The notes beneath the pieces are model-generated. The model worked only from the letters and a program-made list of their open reading frames with translations, was not told the origin of the DNA and made no database searches. Below are positions 41,990 through 53,936 of a stretch of 64,000 bases of DNA, piece by piece (the first letter of the stretch is position 1; each line of letters begins with the position of its first letter). Source of the DNA: Reticulitermes speratus (lineage: Eukaryota > Arthropoda > Insecta > Blattodea > Rhinotermitidae); contig JAJKFL010000005.1 in NCBI GenBank assembly GCA_021186555.1, positions 4,286,321 through 4,350,320 of the forward strand, read 5' to 3'. The translations under genes and the position numbers were made by a program.

Positions 41990-43330
41990 ACCGTTTCCAC
42001 TTCCACTCCACTTAGTAGCAACATTTGTCTTTCTGCTATTTTCCACTTCTCTTGAAACCCACAGTCTTAGATACTTTTTCCCAAATTACATCGTAAACTC
42101 CGTACTTCAGAAATTGACAAATCCTGGCGTATTCCCATTTGCACTCCATAAATTGTAAAGACCCATAATGCTGCGTCATGCGGAAACGGCATTGCAGGAA
42201 TCAAGTCTCTGCTATCAAAGGCGAATGATTATTTCCTTCGTTAACAGCATCTACAGGACGATCAAACTGTATCCTTGCTGATCCCTAACCTCTGTTCCAC
42301 CGCCTCGGTTACCTGATCTGCACTACATATGGCACAAAAGTGTCTGCGATCTCACATATATCCAGTACGATGTACCATATTTGCACTAACTTTGTCTAAG
42401 CCATACAGTTTCTCTAGGTGCAGAATGTAATGTTTTTCCTACATCTATAAAGTTCCAGTGTATACGCCCCCTCGTATTTACTTTCAATTTGATCACAAAT
42501 ATATTGTCAATAGCCCCCTCCCCTCTATTCTTTAGGAAAACTGCTTGAAACTTGTTAACATTTTGTTATCATTTCTCCCTCAGTCTACCAGCCAGTGTAT
42601 TGGTGAAAAGTTTGCTCAAAACTGATAATAGCGTAATTCCTCTATACATTCTGAAATTCCTCACCCCCTTTTCCCTTTGCCTGTGTAAACTGGGCACACT
42701 CAAGTTATTTTCCTGTCCTCCGAAAAGTCTTTAAGCTTTCTAATTTCATTCAAGAAATTCTTCACAGTTTCTACACCACCCCACATTTTCTTGGAACAGA
42801 ATTATTCCCAGATCTCAGCTGGTTGACTGTCAACACCAGCAGTGCCGTTTTTATTCGTTCCCCGTAAATCCTCCTTCCAGCTCCTCAATATACGTGTAAA
42901 GGTCCCCATATCTGAGAGCTCCCTCTTCCATATCTCTATCAAACAACCTCTGATAGTAGTTCGCCCATATTTCTGGTCCGAATTAATTTCTGTCATTTCT
43001 TGCCTTCGCTTCTAATGGCTTCCCAAAACTTTCCTGGCATCATTTTTTTCATTGCTAATGCATCCAAAGTCTCTGCTTTTCTATTTTATATTTTCTCCTT
43101 CTTCTCTGCCACTAACATTTCATATGTCTTCCTATTATCCCGTTACCCTCTTCCACTTACTTTATTATACTCTGCTTTAAGATCCTCAATTCTTCCTTCG
43201 TTAAAGCTGTACCCTCCTTAGATTTATCATCGAACCAGTTCCTTCCCCCTTAACCTCTGTACTCCACCGTACTCCTTCCATCGCATTTTGCCAAGATATG
43301 TAAAATACTCGCTACCTTACCGGCCTCATC
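41990..43330 (-). pseudogene. LINE reverse-transcriptase relic
   Basis: Read on the minus strand in pieces: GTAGVDSQPAEIWE near 42800 (the linker before RT), RGITLLSVLSKLFTNTLAGR near 42590-42650 (an early RT block), QAVFLKNRGEGAIDNIFVIK near 42483-42545, and FIDVGKTLHSAPRETVW near 42400-42455. In the last, the first catalytic aspartate region survives as FID. Many frameshifts and stops. Upstream, 43000-43330 has weaker matches to the linker region. Inactive. Confidence 0.75.
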
Positions 43331-44044
43331 ACTGTGCCATCATATTTAATCTCTATTGGCCAAACTGGACGTCCATCCCGCCTTAAAGTTACAACTCACT
43401 ATCATTAAGCGTACAGTTTGTATCACGACACTCTTGTCTAGTTGCTGATGAATCTGACTGTGGTTGAGAATTGTATTGTTGGGTTAATAATTTTATCTGC
43501 AGTCATTTCTTGTGTGTAGGAAGAGAGAAGACCGTACGAAAAAAATTTAGAAAGTAGCGTCATTAGCTCTAAGAAGCTAGTTTAACAGAAAACACAAAAC
43601 GATATTAAGTTGTAGACTGAAGTATGCTAATGTGAAAAGTTTTGGTCGGATGTTTCAAAGTCTCAACTTGATGGGTGTAAAGCGAGCTCCACTAATCGAC
43701 CAAGTCTGCAGATTTCCTCTGCGTAGTTTTGTCCTTTACTGTTATTGTTCGCCCGCCCGCAGCCAACACGAGTCGTTATTGCATGTCAGTGTCATGCCGG
43801 TCGTCCTGCTGCGGGTTCACCAGACACCCACATCGCACTGCTGTAGTCTTTTGCGTTGCATTTTAAACTGCTGGTTTATTTCCTAGCCACGTGCCTCGTC
43901 TTTTCCCCGGGCTAGTATCGAATTACATGTTGCGTACAGCTGCAATATGATACAAATATACAGCGATTTAAAAGATAATAATAAATCGGTTACTATCGAT
44001 TATTATCGCCACGCGATACTCCACCTCCGATAATAAAGTAATGT
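43331..44044. other. No gene recognised
   Basis: Unique-looking; no supportable feature. An 84-codon frame at 43632 has no recognisable domain. Confidence 0.45.
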
Positions 44045-44238
44045 TGTCCTTATACCTGGCATGAAGGCATATTGGGGAAGTAGTATAACTCCACCCATTC
44101 TAAACCCTGGTACCAATGAAGATGAGTCTCAGCTTAACGCCCCCGCCGCTTTATCTCTGGTGAAAACCTACCGGTCCCAATTGAATAGGAAGTTGGGTGG
44201 GCCCCAGAGCTGGTCTGGACGTTTAGGAGGAGACAAAT
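44045..44238 (-). mobile_element. SINE family E, 5'-truncated
   Basis: Tail CCTGGCATGAAGGCATATTG, AGTATAACTCCACCCATTC, CTTAACGCCCCCGCCGCTTT, GGGTGGGCCCCAGAGCTGG and TCTGGACG in E order; the tRNA-like head is missing. Confidence 0.8.
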
Positions 44239-44321
44239 CTTTTGAACTCACAAAAATCAGTCCAACAAAATGCACTATATTGTTCCCAGATATTTTATAT
44301 TACAATATCACGTTGAACACT

Positions 44322-44362
44322 GCTACATGTTTCGATCCCTTATGGGATCATCATCAGGGAAT
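44322..44362 (-). ncRNA. Hammerhead-like motif H12
   Basis: Minus strand: CTGATGA 44351-44357, extra T, stem II GATCCC/GGGATC with loop ATAA, GAAA, stem III ACATGT, A at the cleavage position, then GCAGTG pairing imperfectly with upstream GTGATTCC. GTCCAACAAAATGCAC at 44267-44278 is the family end motif. Confidence 0.62.
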
Positions 44363-44548
44363 CACATTAAAGTAACACGTCACAAAACCGAACTAGCCAT
44401 CCATGTTCACAATAAACAGATGTAAAAAAGTCAACCAGTTAAAATGTGGGTGTTTATTGTATCCTGGTGTACTGTGTATTGGAGACAGCCTACGTATTTA
44501 AGGAAAGAGAAGACAGTACTGTCTTATCCTTCGTTAAATAGGTCAATG

Positions 44549-47500
44549 ATAGATGAATGAGTATGGAGCATTGGTGGAATGATACTGACAGGGGAAACTG
44601 AAGTACTGGGAGAGAAACATTATACAGCGTTGGTGGTAGATGTATGAATGAGTATGGAGCATTGGTGGAATGATACTGACAGGGGAAACTGAAGTGCTGG
44701 GAGAGAAACATTATACAGCGTTGGTGGTAGATGTATGAATGAGTATGGAGCATTGGTGGAATGATACTGACAGGGGAGACTGAAGTACTGGGAGAGAAAC
44801 ATTATACAGCGTTGGTGGTAGATGGATGAATGAGTATGGAGCATTGGTGGAATGATACTGACAGGGGAGACTGAAGTACTGGGAGAGAAACATTATACAT
44901 CGTTGGTGGTAGATGTATGAATGAGTATGGAGCATTGGTGGAATGATACTGACAGGGGAAACTGAAGTACTGGGAGAGAAACATTATACAGCGTTGGTGG
45001 TAGATGTATGAATGAGTATGGAGCATTGGTGGAATGATACTGACAGGGGAGACTGAAGTACTGGGAGAGAAACATTATACAGCGTTGGTGGTAGATGGAT
45101 GAATGAGTATGGAGCATTGGTGGAATGATACTGACAGGGGAGACTGAAGTACTGGGAGAGAAACATTATACAGCGTTGGTGGTAGATGGATGAATGAGTA
45201 TGGAGCATTGGTGGAATGATACTAACAGGGGGACTGAAGTACTGGGAGAGAAACATTATACAGCGTTGGTGGTAGATGTATGAATGAGTATGGAGCATTG
45301 GTGGAATGATACTGACAGGGGAGACTGAAGTACTGGGAGAGAAACATTATACAGCGTTGGTGGTAGATGGATGAATGAGTATGGAGCATTGGTGGAATGA
45401 TACTGACAGGGGAGACTGAAGTACTGGGAGAGAAACATTATACAGCGTTGGTGGTAGATGGATGAATGAGTATGGAGCATTGGTGGAATGATACTGACAG
45501 GGGAGACTGAAGTACTGGAGAGAAACATTATACAGCGTTGGTGATAGATGTATGAATGAGTATGGAGCATTGGTGGAATGATACTGACAGGAGTCACTGA
45601 AGTACTGGGAGAGAAACATTATACAGCGTTGGTGGTAGATGTATGAATGAGTATGGAGCATTGGTGGAATGATACTGACAGGAGACACTGAAGTACTGGG
45701 AGAGAAACATTATACAGCGTTGGTGGTAGATGTATGAATGAGTATGGAGCATTGGTGGAATGATACTGACAGGGGAGAACTGAAGTACTGGGAGAGAAAC
45801 ATTATATAGCGTTGGTGGTAGATGAATGAATGGGTATGGAGCATTGGTGGAATGATACTGACAGGGGAAACTGAGTTACTGGGAGAGAAACATTATATAG
45901 CGTTGGTGGTAGATGGATGAATGAGTATGGAGCATTGGTGGAATGATACTGACAAGGGAAACTGAAGTACTGGGAGAAAAACATTATACAGCGTTGGTGG
46001 TAGATGGATGAATGAGTATGGAGCATTGGTGGAATGATACTGACAGGGGAGAACTGAGGTACTGGGAGAGAAACATTATACAGCGTTGGTGGTAGATGTA
46101 TGAATGAGTATGGAGCATTGGTGGAATGATACTGACAGGGGAAACTGAAGTGCTGGGAGAGAAACATTATACAGCGTTGGTGGTAGATGGATGAATGTGG
46201 TATGGAGCATTGGTGGTATGATACTGACAGGGGAGAACTGAAGTACTGGGAGAGAAACATTATACAGCGTTGGTGGTAGATGTATGAATGAGTATGGAGC
46301 ATTGGTGGAATGATACTGACAGGGGAGAACTGAAGTACTGGGAGAGAAACATTATACAGTGTTGGTGGTAGATGTATGAATGAGTATGGAGCATTGGTGG
46401 AATGATACTGACAGGGGAAAACTGAAGTACTGGGAGAGAAACATTATACCGCATGTGTGGTAGATGTATGAATGAGTATGGAGCATTGGTGGAATGATAC
46501 TGACAGGGGAAACTGAAGTACTGGGAGAGAAACATTATACAGCGTTGGTTGTAGATGAATGAATGAGTATGGAGCATTGGTGGAATGATACTGACAGGGG
46601 AAAGCTGAAGTACTGGGAGAGAAACATTATACAGCGTTGGTGGTAGATGGATGAATGAGTATGGAGCATTGGTGGAATGATACTGAAAGGGGAAACTGAA
46701 ATACTGGGAGAGAAACATTCAGCGTTGTTGGTAGATGGATGAATGAGTATGGAGCATTGGTGGAGTGATACTGACAGGGGAAACTGAAGTACTGGGAGGG
46801 AAACATTATACAGCGTGTGTTATCGATGTATGAATGAGTATGGAACATTGGTGGAATGATACTGACAGGGGAAACTGAAGTACTGGGAGAGAAACATTAT
46901 ACAGCGTGTGTGGTACATGTATGAATGAGTGTGGAACATTGGTGGAATGATACTGACAGGGGAAACTGAATTACTTGGAAAGAAACATTATACAGCGTTG
47001 GTGGTAGGTGGATGAATGAATATGGAGCATTGGTGGAATGATACTGACAGGGGAAACTGAAGTACTGTGAGAGAAACATTATACAGCGTTGGTGGTAGAT
47101 GGATGGATGAGTATGGAGCATTGGTGGAATGATACTGACATGGGAAAACTGAAGTACTGGGAGAGAAACATACAGCGTTGTTGGTAGATGGATGAATGAT
47201 TATGGAGCATTGGTGGAATGATACTGACGGGGGAAACTGAAGTACTGGAAGAGATACATTATACAGCGTGTGTGGTAGATGTATGAATGAGTATGGAACA
47301 TTGGTGGACTGATACTGACAGGGGAAACTGAAGTACTGGGAGAGAAACATTATACAGCGTGTGTGGTACATGTATGAATGAGTGTGGAACATTGGTGGAA
47401 TGATACTGACAGGGGAAACTGAAGTACTGGGAGAGAAACATTATACAGCGTTGGTGGTAGGTGGATGAATGAGTATGGAGCATTGGTGGAATGATACTGA

Positions 47501-47600
47501 CAGGGGAAACTGAAGTACTGGGAGAGAAACATTATACAGCGTTGGTGGTAGATGGATGGATGAGTATGGAGCATTGGTGGAATGATACTGACATGGGAAA
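44549..47600. repeat. 91-bp satellite derived from SINE family A
   Basis: About 33 copies of a 91-bp unit: GGAGCATTGGTGGAATGATA, CTGACAGGGGAAACTGAAGT, ACTGGGAGAGAAACATTATA, CAGCGTTGGTGGTAGATG, TATGAATGAGTAT. The first 55 or so bases are the reverse complement of the SINE A body. The array runs directly into the rest of a SINE A copy at 47601-47740. Reverse frames of 74-166 codons are artefacts. The right-hand units (46700-47600) show extra variants (CAGCGTGTGTGG). Confidence 0.95.
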
Positions 47601-47740
47601 ACTGAAGTATTCAGAGAGAAACCTGTCCAAATGCCAATATGTTAACCAAATATCCGACATAGACTGGTCTGGGATCGAACCCGTGCCTCCTTGGAGAGAA
47701 GCTGTCGACTAACCGGCCGAAGCAAGGCATGGCCGTTGTT
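47601..47740 (-). mobile_element. SINE family A head adjoining the 91-bp satellite
   Basis: GAAGTATTCAGAGAGAAACC, TGTCCAAATGCCAATATG, B box GGGATCGAACCC, CGACTAACCGGCCG and ATGGCCG give the reverse order of the A body and head. It is the parent copy whose 3' half was amplified. Confidence 0.88.
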
Positions 47741-48454
47741 ACACTGAGTTAGCTACACGAAATGTCGCTATTTACAGAAAAAGGAAGCAATAGAATGAAG
47801 CTAGATCTGTCGGAGATTAATATAGGCGTGTATTAATTACGTTAGGCTTTATGTTGAAGCTTTTAAATCATAGGAGACGCAGTTTCTTCCAGGAATTTCT
47901 TGTTTTGTATGGTGTTTAATCTCGTTATATAGTATAGTGCTAATTAGAAACATGTTTGTTGTCTCTTCGTATGTCAGGATACACTGAATAGAGCGTAGGG
48001 CTGGGATCCGAATTTATCTCTTCGTTGTCAGTCAGCTTTCTGAAGGTGAGAAATTGAATTAGGTACTATGTCATCCGCAGGCTAGCTGCGGGGTTAATAT
48101 CATTACTGTTAGGAGTTACAAGTTCGTGTATGCTTGCCTTCGTGTCTTATTCTAAACCTGCGACACCCTGTATTCCTTCAGCATTCATCTCCAGTAGACC
48201 AGCACTTTCTTTCACGGCAGCAGCAACAGCAGGAGCAGCGATGTGTTAATAATGAACTGCCTGCAGGGCTGCTGGCACAAGGTTGATAGCAGATTTCAGG
48301 GGTGGCCACGCAAAAGGAGATTGCATCGTGCCGTGAAATGAGTCGAAAAGGTGGATATTATCTTTTCTAAAAGCCTTCAGAATAAACACGGTGTTTGATT
48401 CAAGAAGCCATATGATATGGGATTTATTCGATTATAGCTGTGCACAACGAAGTA
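47741..48454. other. No gene recognised
   Basis: Unique-looking; no supportable feature. Confidence 0.45.
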
Positions 48455-48462
48455 CTCTAGAT

Positions 48463-48969
48463 CAGCGGTACTCAACGTTTTTTGTTCGCGTACCCCCAGA
48501 TATAATTTCTCTTCAACTTTGTACCCCCAAAGATATTGGTGTATAATTCAAGTTATACACAGTCTACAATCTACATCTAAAATAAGTTAAATAAATTACA
48601 TCCAAAATAATGTATTAAATAATAAGTTTTAAATGAAAAAAGGAGAGTCAAGCTATTAAATAACAAATATATTATTGCTTATCGTATAAAAATTAATAAA
48701 GGAACAAAGGTATTTTAGCAAAGCAAAATTATACGCACTATGTAGAATGAAATGAAACTAGCCGCCCAGATAAGAATCGCATAAAGGAGAGTAGAGAGAG
48801 AGAGATGAGAATGGTCTCCCAAATCGCATGTCCTTACGTCCGGGTCTGTTGTGGCTAACCCTAAATCTGACCCTGATTATTCAGTGTTTATCATGTAATA
48901 ATATATTTATTTTTTTTAATTTTACTTACCCCCTAAGAATCTTCGCGTACCCCAGGTTGAATACCACTG
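48463..48969. mobile_element. hAT-like MITE
   Basis: 507 bp with ends CAGCGGTACTCAACG and GGTTGAATACCACTG (imperfect inverted repeats) and subterminal GCGTACCCC strings. Flanked by a perfect 8-bp duplication CTCTAGAT at 48455-48462 and 48970-48977. No transposase frame. Confidence 0.9.
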
Positions 48970-48977
48970 CTCTAGAT

Positions 48978-49095
48978 CAGTGGTTCCCGAAGTGTGCTCC
49001 GCGGATCCCAAGCGATCCGCGACCAGTTCCCAGGGGATCCGTGAACACATTTCTGCAATAGCTGCTTTGAATAGGAATAATGTTTTGTTCAGTCC
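48978..49095. mobile_element. Second hAT-like element end, truncated
   Basis: Starts CAGTGGTTCCCGAAGTGTGC directly after the CTCTAGAT duplication, with GCTCCGCGGATCCCAAGCG. This resembles hAT termini. It breaks off at a SINE B scrap and no right end is seen. Confidence 0.65.
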
Positions 49096-49138
49096 GCAGA
49101 CCCACGCCTTAGACCGCGCGGCCACTGGGATCGGCTGT
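49096..49138 (-). mobile_element. SINE family B head scrap
   Basis: CCGCAGACCCACGCCTTAGA then CCGCGCGGCCACTGGGATCG is the reverse of the B head only. Confidence 0.8.
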
Positions 49139-49260
49139 TATTGCTTGCTAGAGGAACCGAAAGTCTTCTCTAGAGCCACTGAATTGGTTCAATCTGAACT
49201 TCCATGTTTATACATGACTTACAGCCAACATAAACTGGCATGAGATATTCTCTCTTCTGG

Positions 49261-49440
49261 GATGTTACGCAGCATAGATTGATAGTTACCGACGTTTCGG
49301 GACAACCTATCGCTCCCATCTTCAAGCGTCATCCTTGACCACTGAAGATGGGGGCCTATGAATTGTCCCGAAACGTCGGCAAATAACTATGAATCAACGC
49401 TACGTAACATGCGAGAAGAGCGAAGATCTCATTTTTTACC
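49261..49440. mobile_element. Foldback element related to 10601-10824
   Basis: Arms contain GTTACCGACGTTTCGGGACA and TGTCCCGAAACGTCGGCAAA. Minus motif near 49285-49325: TTGAAGA, extra T, GGGA/TCCC, GAAACGTCGG. Plus motif at 49339-49380: CTGAAGATGGGGGCC and TTGTCCCGAAACGTCGG. It ends near CCGCGGCGGAAGCCTGAAAT as in the 10.6-kb element. Confidence 0.75.
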
Positions 49441-49880
49441 GCGGCGGAAGCCTGAAATCACATAAATTGGCGTATTCACAAGGGTTTAAATGAAATATGT
49501 ATTTCTCTCTTCCGCCGAGTTGGCGGTCTTAGTTGGATTGAGTGTGTTTGTCACGTCAATGTGGCACATATTTATTTGGTTAATTATATTAAGTGCTTGA
49601 CCTGTCTTTACCCGTGATTGATGGATATGAATGGTATAGAATCGATTATACTTTATGTCAAATGGAATGTCAAATAAGTATTATGGTCGCTCACTTGTGT
49701 TTGCAGCTGTGGTTGACTCTGCTTTAGTCAAACCAGATGTTCGCCCGGAACATTAAAATCAACTTCGCATGTCCAAAATGGTGTTAGTATGAGTCAACGA
49801 AGCAAATTATTTCAATATATGACACTGTCCGTGGGATTTAAAACGTGACGCGTGTTAATAAGCAACGACGACCGTTCAAT
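49441..49880. other. No gene recognised
   Basis: Unique-looking sequence. A family end motif ACCAACTAATGCAC follows at 49886-49899, the left end of the element interrupted by the mariner relic. Confidence 0.45.
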
Positions 49881-49981
49881 AAACACCAACTAATGCACAT
49901 AAACTTTTTTTCACAATAGTTTATTTTTAAAATTTCCCTATACGTACAGGGCATACACAAAAGAATGGTGCAGTTTCAAAA

Positions 49982-50400
49982 GTGAATAAACAATTTATGT
50001 CTCACATTACACGGGCACAACATACACCTTCAGCGGCGGCAACTGTCCAAGTTTCTCATGCGCTACCAGCAGTTCGCTTCTCATGCTTACTGCATGGCCG
50101 CGGGGCCAGTTTAGGGGAAATGCGCTGGATCGGACGTGCTGCTGCAAATGGAGACAAGAACCTTCTCCCTTGGCCACCCCGTTCGCCAGATCTTACACCG
50201 TGCGATTTCTTTTTTGGGGGTTCGTTAAAGACAGCGTTTATGTACCACCATTGCCCACGTCCATCCATGAAATTCGTGATCGGATAACGCATGCACTGCA
50301 GGCCATTACAGCGGACATGCTACACAAGATGGAAATATCAACAGCATCTTCAAGATTGAGTTTTAACAGGACAGGGCCCAGGTATCCTACATCTGATCGT
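49982..50400 (+). pseudogene. Mariner-type transposase, C-terminal relic
   Basis: Reads RWIGRAAANGDKNLLPWPPR then SPDLTPCDFFFGG. After a frameshift at a T/G run it continues FVKDSVYVPPLPTSIHEIRD and AITADMLHKM. The WPPRSPDLTPCDFF segment surrounds the last acidic catalytic region of Tc1/mariner-superfamily transposases. N-terminal DNA-binding and early catalytic parts are absent; terminal repeats were not found. Inactive. Confidence 0.75.
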
Positions 50401-50458
50401 GATCCGACAAATTTACACTGTTTATTAAGTGCTATTTAATACAGTTTATATTAAAAAT

Positions 50459-50503
50459 AGTCCAACGTGTTTCGAAATATGTTACAGTTCATCTTCAGGG
50501 ACA
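50459..50503 (-). ncRNA. Hammerhead-like motif H14, weak
   Basis: Minus strand: CTGAAGA, extra T, GAA...TTC stem II only 3 bp around a long loop, GAAA, stem III ACACGT-like, then TGGAC against upstream GTCC. Probably decayed. Confidence 0.4.
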
Positions 50504-50537
50504 CATTTGTTTATTACACTAGCTATACATGTATGGT

Positions 50538-50793
50538 GCCGATCCCAGTGGCCGTGCGGTCTAAGGCGTGGGTCTACGGCCGCTCGCTTACTGACATTGT
50601 GGGTTCGAATCCCGCCTAGGGCATGTATGTCTGTCTGTTGTGAGTGTTGTGTGTTGTCAGGTAGAGGTCTCTGCGACGGGCTGGTCCCTCGTCCAGAGAA
50701 GTCCTACCGAGTGTGGTGTGTCTGAGTGTGATCGTGAAGCCTCGAAAAATGAGGCGGCCTAGGCCCCCAAGGGGCTGTCGAGCCATTGGGAAA
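50538..50793 (+). mobile_element. SINE family B, full length with target-site duplication
   Basis: Head GCCGATCCCAGTGGCCGTGC, B box GGGTTCGAATCCCG, body with GTCAGGTAGAGGTCTCTGCG, tail AAGGGGCTGTCGAGCCATTG. Perfect 12-bp flanking repeats TACATGTATGGT at 50526-50537 and 50794-50805. Confidence 0.95.
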
Positions 50794-50820
50794 TACATGT
50801 ATGGTACTCATTAAAATATA

Positions 50821-51210
50821 CAGGGTTATTCAAAATTATTGTCGGGGTTTTAACAACTTGTCATACACAATACACTTGAGATAGGAGTATATGTATCTTT
50901 TTATTTAATAGAACAACACTCCAAGTTTTTGTGACATACCTTACAGGGGCTCTATATGTGCACCCTTTGTGATTCTACAAACATCAACACGATAATCGAG
51001 TTCGTTCCAAACTTTTTCTAGCATGTCAGCGGTGAATGGTTTCAATGGCGGTTCTGATTCGTACCTTCAGTTCCGGGATACTTGCGGGAAGAGGAGGAAC
51101 ATAAACCTGATCCTTGACGTAACCCCATACAAAGAAATGACATGGGGTTGCATCTGGAGAACGAGGTGGCCAAGTTGTTAAAACCCCGACAATCGTTTTG
51201 AATAACCCTG
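50821..51210 (-). mobile_element. Internally deleted mariner element with 40-bp TIRs
   Basis: 390 bp flanked by TA. Ends begin CAGGGTTATTCAAAA on both strands; TIRs of about 40 bp differ at two positions. The minus strand encodes TWPPRSPDATPCHFFVWGYV then KDQVYVPPLPASIPELKVR, and after a frameshift EKVWNELDYRVDVCRITKG. So this is a 5'-deleted transposase gene joined to intact ends, mobilisable only in trans. Confidence 0.88.
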
Positions 51211-52081
51211 TATAAGTTAGGTGGATAAAATGTTAACTGTGTTGAGTTTGTGGACACTGTATCAGCTACTTCGTGTTCACCATTTGTTTGTTATTGGTGT
51301 ACTCTGTCTTTAATGTGTTCTGGCTTTGGTGTGTTGTGTCCATTCACTTTTATTGCGATATATTTATGTGTGAGTTGCAGTTGTCGACACAGTTTGTTGT
51401 ACCAAGTAGCTGCATTGGTTCTGTGTAATTTTTATTTGGTGTTTTTATACTGAAAAAAATCGGGGTAGGTAGTGTCGGAGTCACTACCGCTGAGGTTTTT
51501 GGCGGAAAACGTCTTACCCAGGCGGTGTTGTCGGGGCGGGGTGTTTGTAGGGTTGGTAAGAAAGAAATGAGCGCCAGGAACTTGCATTTATTTATTTTAT
51601 TTATTTCTGACAATGCTGACAAATTTGTAAAATTTTGTTGAAGACAGGACAATGGTACGTGTAGTACGATATGTAAGACTTACATGCCACACTCATATCT
51701 CTAGAGAACGTTAAGTCTATCGTGGTATTCTTTAAAGTTGTGAAGTCAGTTGGATCCGTGGCCAACACCAATCTGAACTTCCATTGCCTGTGAACGTGCG
51801 TCAGGCGTTGCGGACCCGCGGTGTAAGACGTTTTCCGTCAAAAAACTTATTTTGCCTGTCTGGCTATGTACGGTGCAAATAACATAAATTGTATCCTACA
51901 TCTGTTTACGTTTATGATTATGATTATCATATTTATTATTTTGTCGTCTGTTTAAAATGTGTTCAGGGAAATACGTGTACTTGAGGTCTGCGGGTTAGGG
52001 TACTAGGACTGCTTAGGAAGGAGGTCGGGTGTCACAGGTCCGTTTGCTCAAGTCAGGAGGTAATGTACAGTTAGTAACTTT
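51211..52081. other. No gene recognised
   Basis: GCGGAAAACGTCTTACC at 51500 and GTAAGACGTTTTCCGTC at 51820 are inverted relatives about 320 bp apart, possibly ends of an old element. Otherwise nothing supportable. Confidence 0.4.
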
Positions 52082-52325
52082 CATGGCTCAGGCGGTTAGT
52101 CGCCGGCCTCTCACCGCGGAGGTCCGGGTTCGATCCCGGGTCAGTCCATGTGAGATTTGTGGTGGACAAAATGGCACTGGGACAGGTTTCTCTCCGAGTT
52201 GTAGGTTTTCCCCTGTCGATTTCATTCCACTGGTGCTCCAAAACTGCTTATCTTTATCACAGGGGTTACACAATAATCCTTAAGGCTGCGGTGCGTCCGT
52301 AGCATCTGCTGCGGGGCCCTTCACC
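52082..52325 (+). mobile_element. SINE family A
   Basis: Starts CATGGCTCAGGCGGTTAGTC, B box GGGTTCGATCCCGGG, body ACAGGTTTCTCTCCGAG with an internal deletion near the CTCCAAAAC segment, tail GCTGCGGGGCCCTTCACC. Confidence 0.9.
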
Positions 52326-52962
52326 ACGCCACAAAATAAAATCACACTGAGCGTATCATCACACCAGCCTTACAGGTTTTCCAGTCCAGAAGTTCAGTTT
52401 TCTTAATACCTTACTATACAAAAATTTTCCTCTATAGATTGGCGCCATCAGTACGAAAACAACCCCCTGATACGATGATGTAACATCTGTAAGTATTCAT
52501 AATCACGGGGGTTTTCGTGAAACGCGTAGCAACTCACCAAATTTTAGCGTGTTTCCCCAAACGTTGGTGACACTGAAAGCGGAAATGAAACTACGATTGT
52601 GTTGAAACAAAACAGGGTTGTGCCCCATTTCTGTTCTGAGTTCGATGTCCTCTGAATGCTGTGAGACCTAATCGATGGAATCGAACAAGTGGACCGGTGA
52701 CCTGGCCTAACACAGTGAAGATCTAATTCCATCGACGTACATCAAGAAAATTCGTGATTTGGGATATTTTTGGAAGAGCGTAAAAAAATAGCTGTAGCGA
52801 CAATTAATGTGTACAGTTGTGTACAATAAGGCAACACCGAAGTTATACACACGAATTTAAGATGCCTTGAAATAATGCAGCTCGAACAAGCACAGGAGGC
52901 AAACATTTGCATAACCGCCATGCTTCTGTCACGTACAAAACATGTAGCGAGATGTTGTTATA
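52326..52962. other. No gene recognised
   Basis: Unique-looking; ATCACGGGGGTTTTCGTGAA near 52502 resembles a hairpin plus GAAAC but lacks a CTGANGA core. Confidence 0.4.
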
Positions 52963-53838
52963 TAATATAGACCCCTAAACTTGGTACAGAGCACCAACTA
53001 AATATAGACCCCTAAAACTTGGTACAGAGCACCAACTAAATATAGACCCCTAAAACTTGGTACAGAGCACCAACTAAATATAGACCCCTAAAACTTGGTA
53101 CAGAGCACCAACTAAATATAGACCCCTAAAACTTGGTACAGAGCACCAACTAAATATAGACCCCTAAAACTTGGTACAGAGCACCAACTAAATATAGACC
53201 CCTAAAACTTGGTACAGAGCACCAACTAAATATAGACCCCTAAAACTTGGTACAGAGCACCAACTAAATATAGACCCCTAAAACTTGGTACAGAGCACCA
53301 ACTAAATATAGACCCCTAAAACTTGGTACAGAGCACCAACTAAATATAGACCCCTAAAACTTGGTACAGAGTACCAACTAAATATAGACCCCTAAAACTT
53401 GGTACAGAGCACCAACTAAATATAGACCCCTAAAACTTGGTACAGAGCACCAACTAAATATAGACCCCTAAAACTTGGTACAGAGCACCAACTAAATATA
53501 GACCCCTAAAACTTGGTACAGAGCACCAACTAAATATAGACCCCTAAAACTTGGTACAGAGCACCAACTAAATATAGACCCCTAAAACTTGGTACAGAGC
53601 ACCAACTAAATATAGACCCCTAAAACTTGGTACAGAGCACCAACTAAATATAGACCCCTAAAACTTGGTACAGAGCACCAACTAAATATAGACCCCTAAA
53701 ACTTGGTACAGAGCATCAACTAAATATAGACCCCTAAAACTTGGTACAGAGCACCAACTAAATATAGACCCCTAAAACTTGGTACAGAGCACCAACTAAA
53801 TATAGACCCCTAAAACTTGGTACAAAGCACCAACTGAA
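52963..53838. repeat. 38-bp satellite, almost invariant
   Basis: About 23 copies of a unit with ACTAAATATAGACCCCTAAA and CTTGGTACAGAGCACC. Only a handful of single-base differences occur (GTACC, GCATC and a terminal ACAAAGC), so the array is very recent or strongly homogenised. Confidence 0.97.
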
Positions 53839-53936
53839 CTAAACAGTCAATCTAACATCAACTGCACACCAGTGACGTAATCTGCTTTCTTGAGAGTTTG
53901 TCCATCGTCTAATTTTTAATAGAGTAGTATATTGCG

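Noticed and set aside
44490-47574. Series of 74-166 codon reverse frames (MLHTHSYIYHQRC repeats)
   Set aside because: They are translations of the SINE-derived 91-bp satellite.
52480-52540. Hammerhead motif near CACGGGGGTTTTCGTGAAACGC
   Set aside because: A hairpin followed by AAAC exists, but no CTGANGA box precedes it.
52963-53838. CRISPR-like array (also 37.7, 41.2 and 61.1 kb)
   Set aside because: Direct tandem repeats with no variable spacers, in clearly eukaryotic DNA.
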